Below are positions 17,584-26,561 of a stretch of DNA of 64,000 nt, in pieces; the first letter of the stretch is position 1, and the number at the start of each line of letters is the position of its first letter. The notes under the pieces are model-generated. The model searched no databases. It was not told where the DNA came from and saw nothing but the letters and a program-made list of their open reading frames with translations. A program made the translations under genes and the position numbers. The DNA comes from Alistipes sp. (lineage in GTDB: Bacteria; Bacteroidota; Bacteroidia; Bacteroidales; Rikenellaceae). The stretch spans positions 85,814 through 149,813 of the forward strand of contig NZ_JAHHQJ010000006.1 in assembly GCF_020026455.1 (NCBI RefSeq), written 5' to 3'.

Positions 17584-18762
17584 CTATTTATCCGCGAACA
17601 GCGACCGGGCGATGCCCAGCTCCAGTCCCCGCAGTTCGGCCAGGCCGCGCAGACGCCCCAGGCACGAATAGCCCGGATTGGTCTTCTTCTTCAGATCGTC
17701 GATCATCTGGTGGCCGTGGTCCGGACGCATCGGAATCGAGATGTGCCGACGCTGCTGGATCTCCAGCAGGGCCTTCATCACGTCGTACATCGGCACGTCA
17801 CCCTCCAAATGGTTGGCTTCGTAGAAATTGCCCTCGGTATCGCGCTGCGTCGAACGCAGGTGGACGAAATTCACCCGGTCGCCCTGCCGCAGCATCATCC
17901 CCGGCAGATCATTCGCGGCCGACACGCCGAACGAACCGGTGCAGAGACACAGGCCGTTCGAGGGGTTGGGAACCGCCTCGACCAATTTCTGAAAGTCCGA
18001 TTCGGTGGAGAGGATGCGGGGCAGCCCGAGGATCGGGAATGGAGGATCGTCGGGATGGATCGCCAGTGCCACTCCCACCTCGTCGGCCACGGGAGCCACC
18101 TCGCGCAGGAAAGCCACGAGGTTTGCACGCAGTGTCTCGGCCGTGATATTCGCATAACGGTCCAGCTCCCGCTGGAACTGCTCCAGCGTGAAGCTCTCCT
18201 CCGAACCGGGCAGACCCGCGATCATGTTGCGGGTGACAAGTTCCTTTTCCGCATCGTCCATCCCGCGGAAACGGGTCTCGGCAGCGGCACGCTCGGCCTC
18301 GGAATAGTCCTTCTCGGCACCGGGGCGCTTCAGGATGAAGAGGTCGAAGGCCACGAACGCCGCACGCTCGAAGCGCAGGGCCCGCGAACCGTCGGGAAGT
18401 TCGTAGGCGAGGTTCGTGCGCGTCCAGTCCAGCACGGGCATAAAGTTATAGGTGACAATCCGGATGCCGCATGCCGCAAGGTTGCGGAGCGTCTGTTTGT
18501 AATTCTCGATATAGCGTCCGAAATCGCCCGTGCGGGTCTTGATATGCTCGTGGACGGGAACACTCTCCACGACCGACCAGCAAAGACCGGCATCGGCGAC
18601 CATCTTCCGGCGTTTTTCGATCTCCCCGACACTCCACACCTCACCGTTGGGGATGTGATGAAGAGCCGTCACGATGTCGGTGGCCCCGGCTTGACGAATG
18701 TCCTGAAGGCTTACGGGGTCGCCGGGACCATACCAGCGCCAGGACTGTTTGCAAAGATACAT
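17584..18762 (-). CDS. uxuA: Mannonate dehydratase
   Basis: Converts D-mannonate to 2-keto-3-deoxygluconate in hexuronate (glucuronate) breakdown. The 392-residue TIM-barrel product begins with the typical SWRWYGPGDPVSLQDIRQAGA, has IVTALHHIPNGEVW, then the VALAIHPDDPP metal/substrate region near residue 235 and a C-terminal RPDHGHQM near residue 350, all family hallmarks; length is normal. It is the distal gene of a leftward unit with an SDR dehydrogenase and a LacI regulator, although a 205-base gap separates it from the SDR gene. Confidence 0.96.
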   Translation of the reverse strand: MYLCKQSWRWYGPGDPVSLQDIRQAGATDIVTALHHIPNGEVWSVGEIEKRRKMVADAGLCWSVVESVPVHEHIKTRTGDFGRYIENYKQTLRNLAACGIRIVTYNFMPVLDWTRTNLAYELPDGSRALRFERAAFVAFDLFILKRPGAEKDYSEAERAAAETRFRGMDDAEKELVTRNMIAGLPGSEESFTLEQFQRELDRYANITAETLRANLVAFLREVAPVADEVGVALAIHPDDPPFPILGLPRILSTESDFQKLVEAVPNPSNGLCLCTGSFGVSAANDLPGMMLRQGDRVNFVHLRSTQRDTEGNFYEANHLEGDVPMYDVMKALLEIQQRRHISIPMRPDHGHQMIDDLKKKTNPGYSCLGRLRGLAELRGLELGIARSLFADK

Positions 18763-18967
18763 GGTTGTTTTGTTTTCAGGTTTTCAAATTGGTTTCACAT
18801 ACGCGGCTTGCTCCGCCGCAGGCTCCCCTTCGTCCGCACCGCTGCAAGCGCTTCGCCGGGCGTCCGCTCCGAAACGGGCGCCTGCCCGCGGAACGGAACT
18901 TACCCCGCAAGAACGGCGCGCGGCTGGCCGGGGAGCCGGATGTTGCCACCGGGCCGATCCCGCGCCG

Positions 18968-19780
18968 TCAAATCGAGAAGGCATCGAAGCCGCCGTCGAC
19001 AACGACCAGTGCACCCGTCACGAACGACGAGGCGTCGCTGACGAGGTAGTGGATCGTCCCCAGCAGCTCCTCCGGCTCGGCGAAGCGTCCGGCGGGCGTG
19101 TGCGCGATGATCGACCGCGCACGGTCGGTGTACGAACCGTCCTCGTTGATCAGCAGCGCGCGGTTCTGGTTCGTCAGCAGAAAGCCCGGAACGATGGCGT
19201 TGACGCGCATCTCGGGGCTGAATTTCTGTGCCAGTTCGGCAGCCATGTACTTCGTATAGTTGCCGATGGCGGCCTTGGCGGCTCCGTAGCCCACCACACG
19301 GGTCAGCGGACGCAATGCCGATTCGGAGCAGAAGTTGACGATCACACCCTTCTTGCGGGCCGTCATGGCCTCGCCGAAGACCGTCGTGGGCAGCACCGTG
19401 CCGAACAGATTGAGGTCGACGACCTTGCGGAAGGCTTCGATCTCCAGGTCGAGGAACGACTTGTCGGGAGCGATCGTCGCACCGCCCATATTGCCGCCCG
19501 CGGCATTCAGGAGGATATCAATCTGCCCCCAGGCCCCGAGGATCGCCTCGCGGTTCGAGACGAGCACCTCGCGGTTCAACACATCGGTTGCAAAGAACAA
19601 CGCATCGCCACCCGCGACGCGAATTTCGTCGACGAGCGCTTCGCCCGCCTTCTCGTCGCGGTCGAGCACCGCGACGCGTGCGCCCTGCTCTGCGAGGTAG
19701 GCGCAGATCGAGCGGCCCAGAATTCCGGCACCTCCCGTCACGACGACGACACGGCCCCGGATGTCAAAGAGATTTTTCAT
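18968..19780 (-). CDS. SDR oxidoreductase, probable D-mannonate (fructuronate) oxidoreductase
   Basis: 270 residues. The Rossmann motif TGGAGILG lies at residues 15-22, the NAAGGN loop near residue 90, and the catalytic Tyr-Lys pair in GYGAAKAAIGNYTK near residue 170. These are classical short-chain dehydrogenase features. Five bases separate it from the LacI regulator upstream, and uxuA follows, so it very probably reduces D-fructuronate to D-mannonate in place of the unrelated UxuB. The start is ATG 19780; the longer open frame to 20227 overlaps the regulator and is spurious. Confidence 0.92.
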   Translation of the reverse strand: MKNLFDIRGRVVVVTGGAGILGRSICAYLAEQGARVAVLDRDEKAGEALVDEIRVAGGDALFFATDVLNREVLVSNREAILGAWGQIDILLNAAGGNMGGATIAPDKSFLDLEIEAFRKVVDLNLFGTVLPTTVFGEAMTARKKGVIVNFCSESALRPLTRVVGYGAAKAAIGNYTKYMAAELAQKFSPEMRVNAIVPGFLLTNQNRALLINEDGSYTDRARSIIAHTPAGRFAEPEELLGTIHYLVSDASSFVTGALVVVDGGFDAFSI

Positions 19781-19785
19781 GTTTT

Positions 19786-20859
19786 TCAGATGATGTTGTT
19801 GGTATAATACGGTATGTTCTCTTTCAGCAGAATGTCGATGGGCATGTTGTTGACCCTCGCCGGAGCGCGGCCCTCGACAAACCATTCGCACAGGGCCATC
19901 ACCGCACGGTAGCCCTGGGCCTCGGGACGCTGGGCCACGAGCGCCGTCACCACGCCTGCGGAGAGCATCTCCCCGTTGCGGCGGATCACATCGTAGCCCA
20001 CCAGCCGCACGCCCTCGAGCCGCCTTGCCGCCAGATAGCCCGCCAGAATGTAACACGTCGAATTGAAGGTCACGGCCCCGGCGACCTGCGGATGGCTGCG
20101 CATCAGTTCGTCCAGCACGCGGGTGTTGTAGGTCTCGTCGTCTAGCCGCAGCGCAGCGTAGTGCAGCCGGCCCCGGAATCCGTGTGCTTCGAGGTAGCTG
20201 CGGAATCCCGCCTCGCGGTTGCGCCACTGGTTCGAACCGCCGTCGCCCCGGGGAACGATCCGCCCCACGACGATGTCGGCCTCGGGATCGAGCCGGTCGG
20301 ACAGCAGCCGCGCGGCGACCGCCCCGGCGTCGAACGACGATGTGCCGAAATAGGCCAGCCGGTTGCAGGCGGGGATGTCCGAATCGACGAAGACATAGGG
20401 CACACCCCGGGCATCGAGTTCACGGGCAAACGGCTCGACCCGCTCCGCAAAGAGCGTGGCGATCACCGCGCCATCGAACTCCTCGCACCGCAGCGTCTCC
20501 AGCAGGTTATCGAACGACGTCCGGTCGTACTGATCGAAGTAGAAACGGCGGACCACGACGTTGTAACGCATGGCCTCGGCCTCGGAACGGGCGATTCCGG
20601 CCTCGAAATCGGCCCAGTATTCGCCCGGCGCGAAGCGGGGCATGACCACGCAGATCGTATACCTGCGGCCCGATGCCAGCGAGCGGGCGATCAGGTTGGG
20701 ACGGTAGTCGACCCGCCGCAACACCTCGTTGATGCGCGCGAGATTCTCTGCCGAGACCTTGCCGCGGTTGTGGATCACGCGGTCGACCGTCGCTGCCGAC
20801 ACCCCTGCCATGCGGGCGATGTCGACGATGCGGACTGTGGTATGGTTGTTGTCGGACAT
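19786..20859 (-). CDS. LacI-family transcriptional regulator of the hexuronate operon
   Basis: 357 residues. The LacI-type helix-turn-helix is at residues 9-60 (VRIVDIARMAGVSAATVDRVIHNRG and hinge NLIARSLASG), followed by a periplasmic-binding-protein-like sensor domain. Its stop is five bases before the SDR start, so regulator and enzymes are cotranscribed. A 36-bp perfect palindrome just upstream overlaps the -33 element and is the natural operator for autorepression. The inducer is probably a hexuronate intermediate, by context only. Confidence 0.93.
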   Translation of the reverse strand: MSDNNHTTVRIVDIARMAGVSAATVDRVIHNRGKVSAENLARINEVLRRVDYRPNLIARSLASGRRYTICVVMPRFAPGEYWADFEAGIARSEAEAMRYNVVVRRFYFDQYDRTSFDNLLETLRCEEFDGAVIATLFAERVEPFARELDARGVPYVFVDSDIPACNRLAYFGTSSFDAGAVAARLLSDRLDPEADIVVGRIVPRGDGGSNQWRNREAGFRSYLEAHGFRGRLHYAALRLDDETYNTRVLDELMRSHPQVAGAVTFNSTCYILAGYLAARRLEGVRLVGYDVIRRNGEMLSAGVVTALVAQRPEAQGYRAVMALCEWFVEGRAPARVNNMPIDILLKENIPYYTNNII

Positions 20860-20889
20860 GGTTTACGCAGTTCTTTGGCGTTACATCGG

Positions 20890-20897
20890 CAAAGCTA
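20890..20897 (-). promoter_or_regulatory. Promoter -7 box of the hexuronate operon
   Basis: TAGCTTTG on the minus strand, 20 bases from a TTG (20920-20918) that lies within the palindromic operator; the start of the regulator gene follows at 20859. Confidence 0.7.
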
Positions 20898-20910
20898 TGC
20901 AAATTTTTCG

Positions 20911-20946
20911 AAAATATCAAGTGTGTGCGCACACACTTGATATTTT
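20911..20946. promoter_or_regulatory. Perfect 36-bp palindrome, probable LacI operator
   Basis: Left arm AAAATATCAAGTGTGTGC and right arm GCACACACTTGATATTTT are exact reverse complements with no loop. The central TGTGCGCACA has the CG-centred symmetry of LacI-family sites. The site covers the -33 TTG of the divergent promoter, so binding should block RNA polymerase. Confidence 0.8.
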
Positions 20947-20951
20947 TAAGC

Positions 20952-20982
20952 AAAAAAAGCCGGATCCGACAAGGATCCGGCC
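20952..20982 (-). terminator. Terminator of the lipid kinase gene
   Basis: GCCGGATCC, five-base loop, GGATCCGGC, followed on the minus strand by seven U. It separates the lipid kinase unit from the hexuronate operon. Confidence 0.85.
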
Positions 20983-21003
20983 CTCTTTTTTCATGGGAGC
21001 GCG

Positions 21004-21990
21004 CTACCCTGCCGGGGTCTCGGCCACGACCGCAGCACAGCGTTCGTAGAAATCGCGGGCCACGACAATGCGGATGGCCCGGTGGAGAATAGAGAATTCG
21101 AGCGGCGTATGTCCCAGCGGCTCCCCGTCGATCTCGACCGACACCTCGGGCGAAGATTCGATGCGGATGCGGCCGCCCCGCTCCTGGAGGATGTGGCGGA
21201 TGCGGTAGATGCCGCCGTTGAACAGGTAGTGGAAGCGGAACAGCAGGTGCCAGAAGTGCACCGGGCGAATCAGCGACAGATCGAGCATGCCATCGTCGGC
21301 CACGGCCGCCGGCAACTGCTGAATACCCCCGCCGTTGAACTTGCAGATGCCGATGGCGGCCGAGAGCAGCAGGTTGTTGTAGACCAGCCGGTCGTCGACC
21401 CAGACCTTGACGCCCGTGGACTTGTAGCGGAAGAAATTCTTCACCAGACACCACGTATAGCGCCAGCGGCTCCGGTGTCCCTTCTTTTTCAGGTGCGAGA
21501 GCTTGCGCACGACATGCGCGTCGAACCCCGCCCCGGCGACGTTGGCCATATAGCGGCTCTGGCGGTAGTGCGCTTCCTCGTAAGAGACCACCCCTACATC
21601 CTGCAGGAAGGAATAACCCTCGCTGATGGCCTTCACGGCGTCCTGGTAGCGGTTCGAAATGCCGAACGTGCGGACCCAGTCGTTCCCCGTGCCCACGGCC
21701 ACCACGGCCACGAGCACCTCGTCGGGGCGCACCTCCTGCTGGATGAACAATCCGTTCACCACCTCGTGCAGCGTCCCGTCGCCGCCCACGACAATGATCC
21801 GGCGATAGCCTTCGCGCACGGCCGTGACGGTGAGCTCCGTAGCATGGAACTTATGCTCCGTGAAGACCGGTTCGCAGAGGATGTGGGCATCGCGCAGGTG
21901 TTTCGAAATCTGGGGAAAATGGTCGAGCCCGCGGCCGCTTCCGGCCACGGGATTGACGATAACGAACCATTTTCCGGAATCGGTCGCCAC
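21004..21990 (-). CDS. Diacylglycerol kinase family lipid kinase (YegS/DgkB type)
   Basis: 328 residues. The catalytic-domain signature GGDGTLHEVVNG near residue 67 and VGTGNDWVRTFG near residue 100 identify the DAGK catalytic family. A later SPEVSVEIDGEPLGHTPLEF matches the C-terminal beta-sandwich. It would phosphorylate diacylglycerol, a sphingoid base or another membrane lipid; Bacteroidetes make sphingolipids, so substrate is open. It lies seven bases after pepD and shares its transcript. Confidence 0.92.
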   Translation of the reverse strand: MATDSGKWFVIVNPVAGSGRGLDHFPQISKHLRDAHILCEPVFTEHKFHATELTVTAVREGYRRIIVVGGDGTLHEVVNGLFIQQEVRPDEVLVAVVAVGTGNDWVRTFGISNRYQDAVKAISEGYSFLQDVGVVSYEEAHYRQSRYMANVAGAGFDAHVVRKLSHLKKKGHRSRWRYTWCLVKNFFRYKSTGVKVWVDDRLVYNNLLLSAAIGICKFNGGGIQQLPAAVADDGMLDLSLIRPVHFWHLLFRFHYLFNGGIYRIRHILQERGGRIRIESSPEVSVEIDGEPLGHTPLEFSILHRAIRIVVARDFYERCAAVVAETPAG

Positions 21991-21997
21991 GCTGCGA

Positions 21998-23455
21998 TTA
22001 TTTTTCGGGAATGTTACGCAACGTGTCGACCAGGAAGTCGTAGAACTTCCCGACCGAGGCGATCTCCACCTTCTCGTCGGGCGAGTGGGGATAGCAGATC
22101 GTCGGACCGAACGAAATCATGTCCAGATCGGGATAGGTGCTGCCGATGATGCCGCACTCCAGACCGGCGTGAATGGCCGTCACGGCGGGTTTCTGCCCGT
22201 AGAGCTCCTCGTAGGAGGCGGTCATTGCCTTCAGGATCGGCGACTCCATATTGGGATTCCAGCCGTTGTAGGCGCCCGTGAGTTCCGTCTTGGCCCCGGC
22301 CAGAGCGAAGAGGGCCGCGATGGCCTCGCCTAGCGCCTTCTTCTCGGTGTTGACCGAACTGCGCAGCAGGCACTGGAGTTTCACCGTCCGGCCGTCCGAC
22401 ACCACGCGTGCGAGGTTCGTCGATGTCTGCACCAGTCCGGGCATGGCCATCGACATGCGCTGCACCCCGTCGGGGCAAGCCACCACGGCCTTGATCAGCC
22501 GTCCGGCAACCTCCTCGGGCAGCATTTCGGCCGGCATTTCAACCTCCCCGACCTTGATCGACACAGCGTCCTCGATACCGGCATACTCGGCCCTTATGGT
22601 CTTTTCGTAGAGTTCCACCGCCCGGGCAAGCGCCTCGTAGTCCCCGGTCTTGACCAGCACCACGGCCTCGGCCTCGCGCGGAATGGCGTTGCGGAGACCG
22701 CCACCGTCCACCGAGGCCAGCAGCACGGCGCACGGCGCGGCATGGAGCAGACGGAATAACACCTTGTTGGCGTTGGCGCGCTGGCAGACGATCTGAATGC
22801 CCGAATGGCCGCCCTTGAGCCCCTTGACACTGATCTTCGCTGCGGTATAACCGCTCGCGGGCGTCGGCACGGCCTTGTAGCCGAAGGTTATGTTGGCATC
22901 GAGTCCGCCGGCGCAGCCCACATAGAGCTCGCCCTCCTCCTCGGAGTCGAGGTTCAGCAGGATGTCGCCGTGCAGCAGACCCTTTTCCAGTCCGTTGGCT
23001 CCGTCCATGCCGGTCTCCTCGGTAGCCGTGAACAGGGCCTCCAGCGGTCCGTGCTCCAGCGTCCTATCCTCCAGCACCGCGAGGATCGCCGCCACGCCGA
23101 TACCGTTGTCGGCGCCCAGCGTCGTGCCGTCGGCCGTCACCCAGTCGCCGTCGATGTAGGCATCGATGGGATCTTTCGTAAAATCGAATATCTTGTCGTT
23201 GTTCTTCTGCGGAACCATGTCGAGGTGGGCCTGCAGGATCACACCCTTGCGATCCTCCATCCCCTTCGAGGCGGGTTTGCGAACGTAGACGTTGTGTGCC
23301 GCGTCCTCCTTGCATTCGAAGCCCTGCGCACGGGCGAAATCGAGAATATAGCGGCGAATCTCCTCCTCGTGGTACGAGGGGCGCGGGATGCGAACGATCT
23401 CCGCGAAATGTTTCCAGACAAGCGCCGGTTTCAGCGCGACCAAATTACGGTCCAT
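21998..23455 (-). CDS. pepD: Aminoacyl-histidine dipeptidase (cytosolic non-specific dipeptidase)
   Basis: A 485-residue M20C metallopeptidase cleaving a wide range of dipeptides such as carnosine. Zinc-site motifs are visible: LQAHLDMVPQ near residue 80, TLGADNGIGVA near residue 118, TATEETGMDGA near residue 146, and a late IHAGLECGIIG near residue 430. Length and domain order match PepD. The start at 23455 (MDRNLVALKPALVWKHF) is the usual N-terminus. It is first in a two-gene unit with the lipid kinase. Confidence 0.96.
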   Translation of the reverse strand: MDRNLVALKPALVWKHFAEIVRIPRPSYHEEEIRRYILDFARAQGFECKEDAAHNVYVRKPASKGMEDRKGVILQAHLDMVPQKNNDKIFDFTKDPIDAYIDGDWVTADGTTLGADNGIGVAAILAVLEDRTLEHGPLEALFTATEETGMDGANGLEKGLLHGDILLNLDSEEEGELYVGCAGGLDANITFGYKAVPTPASGYTAAKISVKGLKGGHSGIQIVCQRANANKVLFRLLHAAPCAVLLASVDGGGLRNAIPREAEAVVLVKTGDYEALARAVELYEKTIRAEYAGIEDAVSIKVGEVEMPAEMLPEEVAGRLIKAVVACPDGVQRMSMAMPGLVQTSTNLARVVSDGRTVKLQCLLRSSVNTEKKALGEAIAALFALAGAKTELTGAYNGWNPNMESPILKAMTASYEELYGQKPAVTAIHAGLECGIIGSTYPDLDMISFGPTICYPHSPDEKVEIASVGKFYDFLVDTLRNIPEK

Positions 23456-23494
23456 AATATCGAAGTTTAAATGTTATATACCTTATTAAAATCT

Positions 23495-23690
23495 TTCGGG
23501 CTTTCGGGCTCTCTTTCGGCCTCTCGGTCTTTCTTTCAGCCTTCCAAGTTCGCAAGTTCTCGGGCTCTCGGGCTCTCTTTCGGGCTCTCAAGTTCGCAAG
23601 TCCTCGGGCTCTCGGCCTTTCAAGTCGCCGGGGCTCCAACTTTTGGGCTCTCGGCCTTTCAAGTTCTCCGGCTCGGCTCCGTCCCCTCCG
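23495..23690. repeat. Degenerate pyrimidine-rich CTTTCGGGCTCTC repeat array
   Basis: At least ten imperfect copies of units such as CTTTCGGGCTCTC, CCTCGGGCTCTC and CAAGTTCGCAAGT fill most of the 326-base gap between pepD and phoH (23456-23781). No promoter or gene is otherwise clear here. Confidence 0.75.
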
Positions 23691-23781
23691 CTGCCGGGCG
23701 GCAGCCGCCGCAAGCGACCAGTTCAAACGACCAGTTCACCGGAAAGGGAAACGGCCGCTCCGTCCCGGAGCACGGCGGGGG

Positions 23782-24753
23782 TCAATGCTCCCCGGTCCCT
23801 TCCGTTTCGGTTCCCCGGTCAAACGCCTCGACGATGTGTTTCACGAGCGGATGGCGAACGATGTCGCGTTTGTCGAACTCCACGATGCCGATGCCGTCGA
23901 CTCCCCGCAGGATCTCCATCGTGCGCACCAGACCGCTGTCCGACTTGCGCGGCAGATCGATCTGCGTCACATCGCCCGTGACGATGAACCGCGCATTGCG
24001 GCCCATGCGCGTCAGGAACATCTTGATCTGCGACAGAGTGGTGTTCTGCGCCTCGTCCAGAATGACGAAGGCGTTGTCCAGCGTGCGGCCGCGCATGTAG
24101 GCCAGCGGGGCGATCTGCACGGTCCCCTCCTCGAGGTACTTCTGGAGCTTGGCCGGCGGGATCATGTCATTCAGCGCGTCGTAGAGCGGTTGCAGGTAGG
24201 GGTCGAGTTTCTCCTTCAAGTCGCCGGGCAGGAATCCCAGCTTCTCGCCCGCCTCGACGGCCGGACGCGTGAGGATGATGCGCTTCACCTGCCGCTCCTT
24301 CAGCGCACGGACGGCCAGTGCAATGGCCGTATAGGTCTTGCCCGAGCCCGCGGGACCCACGGCGAACAGCAGGTCGTTCCGGTCGTAGAGTTTGACGAGC
24401 CGCTGCTGGTTGACGGTCCGGGCGCGGACGATTGTGCCGTTGTTGCCGTAGACGATCACATCCTTGTCGACCGGAGCGTCGTCCGGCGCGATGCCGCCCG
24501 CGAAGCTCTGCTCGATGACCTCGGCCGAGACGTGCCCGTACTTGAGGTAGTAGGCCGCAAGCCCCTCCATGCGTTTGGCGAAGCGCTGCGTGTCGGCCTC
24601 CGGCCCGAGGACCTTGAGCGACTGTCCGCGCGCAACGATCTTCAGCGTGGGGTGCAGCGATTTGATCTGCTCGAGGTAGACGTTCTGCGCCCCGTATAAT
24701 TCGCGGGGATCGACACCTTCGAGCGTGATTTCCTTTCCGACAGCTTCCGTCAT
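23782..24753 (-). CDS. phoH: PhoH-family ATPase
   Basis: 323 residues. A short N-terminal nucleic-acid-binding-like part precedes the PhoH domain with Walker A GPAGSGKTYTA (residue about 133) and Walker B FVILDEAQNTT (residue about 230), then IVTGDVTQIDLP. The family is a cytoplasmic ATPase/helicase-like protein tied to RNA metabolism and sometimes phosphate starvation. I chose ATG 24753 (MTEAVGKEITL); an upstream frame to 24840 overlaps the porin gene. It is last in an MFS-OMP-PhoH operon. Confidence 0.94.
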   Translation of the reverse strand: MTEAVGKEITLEGVDPRELYGAQNVYLEQIKSLHPTLKIVARGQSLKVLGPEADTQRFAKRMEGLAAYYLKYGHVSAEVIEQSFAGGIAPDDAPVDKDVIVYGNNGTIVRARTVNQQRLVKLYDRNDLLFAVGPAGSGKTYTAIALAVRALKERQVKRIILTRPAVEAGEKLGFLPGDLKEKLDPYLQPLYDALNDMIPPAKLQKYLEEGTVQIAPLAYMRGRTLDNAFVILDEAQNTTLSQIKMFLTRMGRNARFIVTGDVTQIDLPRKSDSGLVRTMEILRGVDGIGIVEFDKRDIVRHPLVKHIVEAFDRGTETEGTGEH

Positions 24754-24760
24754 AGACCGA

Positions 24761-25360
24761 TCAGAATAAATAGCCGAAGCTGAGCGCCACGTTGTATGTA
24801 CGGAGTTTGTCGAGCTGCCGCCCGTCGGGCAGCACCACATCGTGTTTTGAGCGGAACTGACCGTTGTAGCGCAGGTCGATCAGCAGGTGGCGCATCAGCA
24901 CGATGCCCGCACCCACGGTGTACGACACCGAGGGACGCACGCGGCCGAAGTCCAGCAGGTCGCCGCCCGACTTCTGCTTGCAGTCGTTCATCACCGTGAA
25001 GACCGGGCCGACATAGATCCGCACGGGATTCAGCAGCCGCAGCGACGCCAGCACCGGAACGTCGATCGAGTTGGACTTGAGGTTGACCTCGGGCTCGCCC
25101 TCGGGACGGATGCGGAGCCCTTGGCGGACGTAGAGTATCTGCGGCTCGATGGCAAAGGCTCCGAGGTTGATGGCCGTCGTGATACCGGCCTGCCAGCCCA
25201 GCTTGTCCTTCACGTCGGTGCTCTTCATGTTGGTCGAATAGTCGGGGATGTTGATACCCCCGATCACGCCCCACTCCACCCGGGCGCGGGGCCGTTGTGC
25301 GACGGCAACCGCCGCAACAAGCGTCAGAAAAACGGTTAGCAGAATTTTTCGCTGCATCAT
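24761..25360 (-). CDS. Outer-membrane beta-barrel (PorT-like) protein
   Basis: 199 residues with a clear signal peptide (MMQRKILLTVFLTLVAAVAVAQ) and eight or so amphipathic strands, including WGVIGGINIPDYS, FAIEPQILYVRQGL, VRIYVGPVF and a terminal YNVALSFGYLF ending in Phe. This is the OMP_b-brl_2/PorT type of small barrel common in Bacteroidetes, with unknown cargo. It lies 11 bases behind the MFS gene and seven bases ahead of phoH. The true start is the double ATG at 25360; the open frame reaching 26359 is antisense to the transporter gene's reading. Confidence 0.88.
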   Translation of the reverse strand: MMQRKILLTVFLTLVAAVAVAQRPRARVEWGVIGGINIPDYSTNMKSTDVKDKLGWQAGITTAINLGAFAIEPQILYVRQGLRIRPEGEPEVNLKSNSIDVPVLASLRLLNPVRIYVGPVFTVMNDCKQKSGGDLLDFGRVRPSVSYTVGAGIVLMRHLLIDLRYNGQFRSKHDVVLPDGRQLDKLRTYNVALSFGYLF

Positions 25361-25371
25361 ATCATTCAATT

Positions 25372-26523
25372 TTAATTCCTTTTTCTCAATTTGACGGAGG
25401 CCCAGAGCATGTAGGCCACACACGCGGCGACGAAGAGCATGCCCAGGTGCGGGTTGCCCCAGGCGCGGATGATCGCCCCGCAGACGGGGCCCGAAACCGC
25501 CCCGGCCGCAATGGCCATGATCATCAGCCCGGCCACCTCGTTGGCATGCTCCGGCACGGCCTTGGTGGCCACGGCGTAGAACGTGGCGAAGACGCATGCC
25601 ATGGCGAAGCCCAGCACTCCCACGGCGGCGTAGATCGCAGCCTCGTTGCGCACGAACAGCAGCGCCGCGCACAGCGCCAGCGCCCCGGTCATGTTCCAGG
25701 TCAGGTATTTCACGTCGGAAACCTTCACCAGCACCCATGCGCCGACCAGTGTCCCGACGATGCGGCAGGCGTAGAAGCCCGTGGTGGTGAGGATCGACGA
25801 GGGGTTGTCGATCAGCCGCACCGACAGGAAGCCGACACCCACGTCGGCGGCGATAAAGCACGCCACGCCCAGCACGGAGAGCAGCACGACCTTGTTTTTC
25901 AACAGACGGAAGCAGTCGGACAACCCGGCAACACGCCCCGCCTGCGCGGGTTCCGGAACCGCCGTCAGCTGGAGCCAGACACCCCCGGCAACCGTGAGGG
26001 CCGCGTAGATCGGCAGCAGGAGCCGCCACGAACCCGTCGCGGCGATCAGCCCCGTGACGATGGGCGCCAGCAGCAGAAGCGACGTATTGCGGAAGATCTG
26101 CCCGACGGTGAGGTAGCTGGTCATCCGCTCGCCGGGGACGATGGTCGCCAGCAGGGGGTTGACGGCCACCTGGATCGCCGTGTTGCCGATGCCCAGCAGG
26201 CCGAATCCCGCGAAATACCAACCCAGGGCACACTCCGCGCCGGCAGCATAGGGAAGCATCAGCCCCGCGACGGTGAATCCGTAGCCCAGAAGCGCCGTAG
26301 CCTTGCGGCCCCAGCGGTTCATCAGCGCCGCAACCGGAGTCGAGAGCACCAGAAACCACAGGAAAACCATCGTCGGCAGGAAACTCACGGCAGCCTGCTG
26401 TTCGGGCGGAAATTCGGCCGCGATGCGGCCCGTGATCGGGGCCACCATATCGCAGAAGCCCATGATGAAGAAGCCTCCGAGCACGGGGCCGAGCAATCGT
26501 TTGTCTACTTTGTCTATACTCAT
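25372..26523 (-). CDS. MFS transporter
   Basis: 383 residues and about 12 hydrophobic segments. The loop MNRWGRKATALLGYG between segments 2 and 3 is the MFS signature, and a second half begins near residue 200. It is slightly short for MFS but both six-helix bundles are present. Substrate is unknown; sugar or drug transporters of this size are common. The start at 26523 is preferred because a TAACTTTG box sits 31 bases upstream; it heads the operon with the barrel protein and phoH. Confidence 0.9.
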   Translation of the reverse strand: MSIDKVDKRLLGPVLGGFFIMGFCDMVAPITGRIAAEFPPEQQAAVSFLPTMVFLWFLVLSTPVAALMNRWGRKATALLGYGFTVAGLMLPYAAGAECALGWYFAGFGLLGIGNTAIQVAVNPLLATIVPGERMTSYLTVGQIFRNTSLLLLAPIVTGLIAATGSWRLLLPIYAALTVAGGVWLQLTAVPEPAQAGRVAGLSDCFRLLKNKVVLLSVLGVACFIAADVGVGFLSVRLIDNPSSILTTTGFYACRIVGTLVGAWVLVKVSDVKYLTWNMTGALALCAALLFVRNEAAIYAAVGVLGFAMACVFATFYAVATKAVPEHANEVAGLMIMAIAAGAVSGPVCGAIIRAWGNPHLGMLFVAACVAYMLWASVKLRKRN

Positions 26524-26553
26524 CCGAGACGTATTTTCGGGTTCCAAATTTTT

Positions 26554-26561
26554 CAAAGTTA
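26554..26561 (-). promoter_or_regulatory. Promoter -7 box of the MFS-OMP-phoH operon
   Basis: TAACTTTG on the minus strand, 31 bases before the MFS start, in an A/T-rich stretch. Confidence 0.65.

Noticed and set aside
23495..23690. CRISPR-like array between pepD and phoH
   Set aside because: Units are imperfect, directly adjoining and without uniform spacers.
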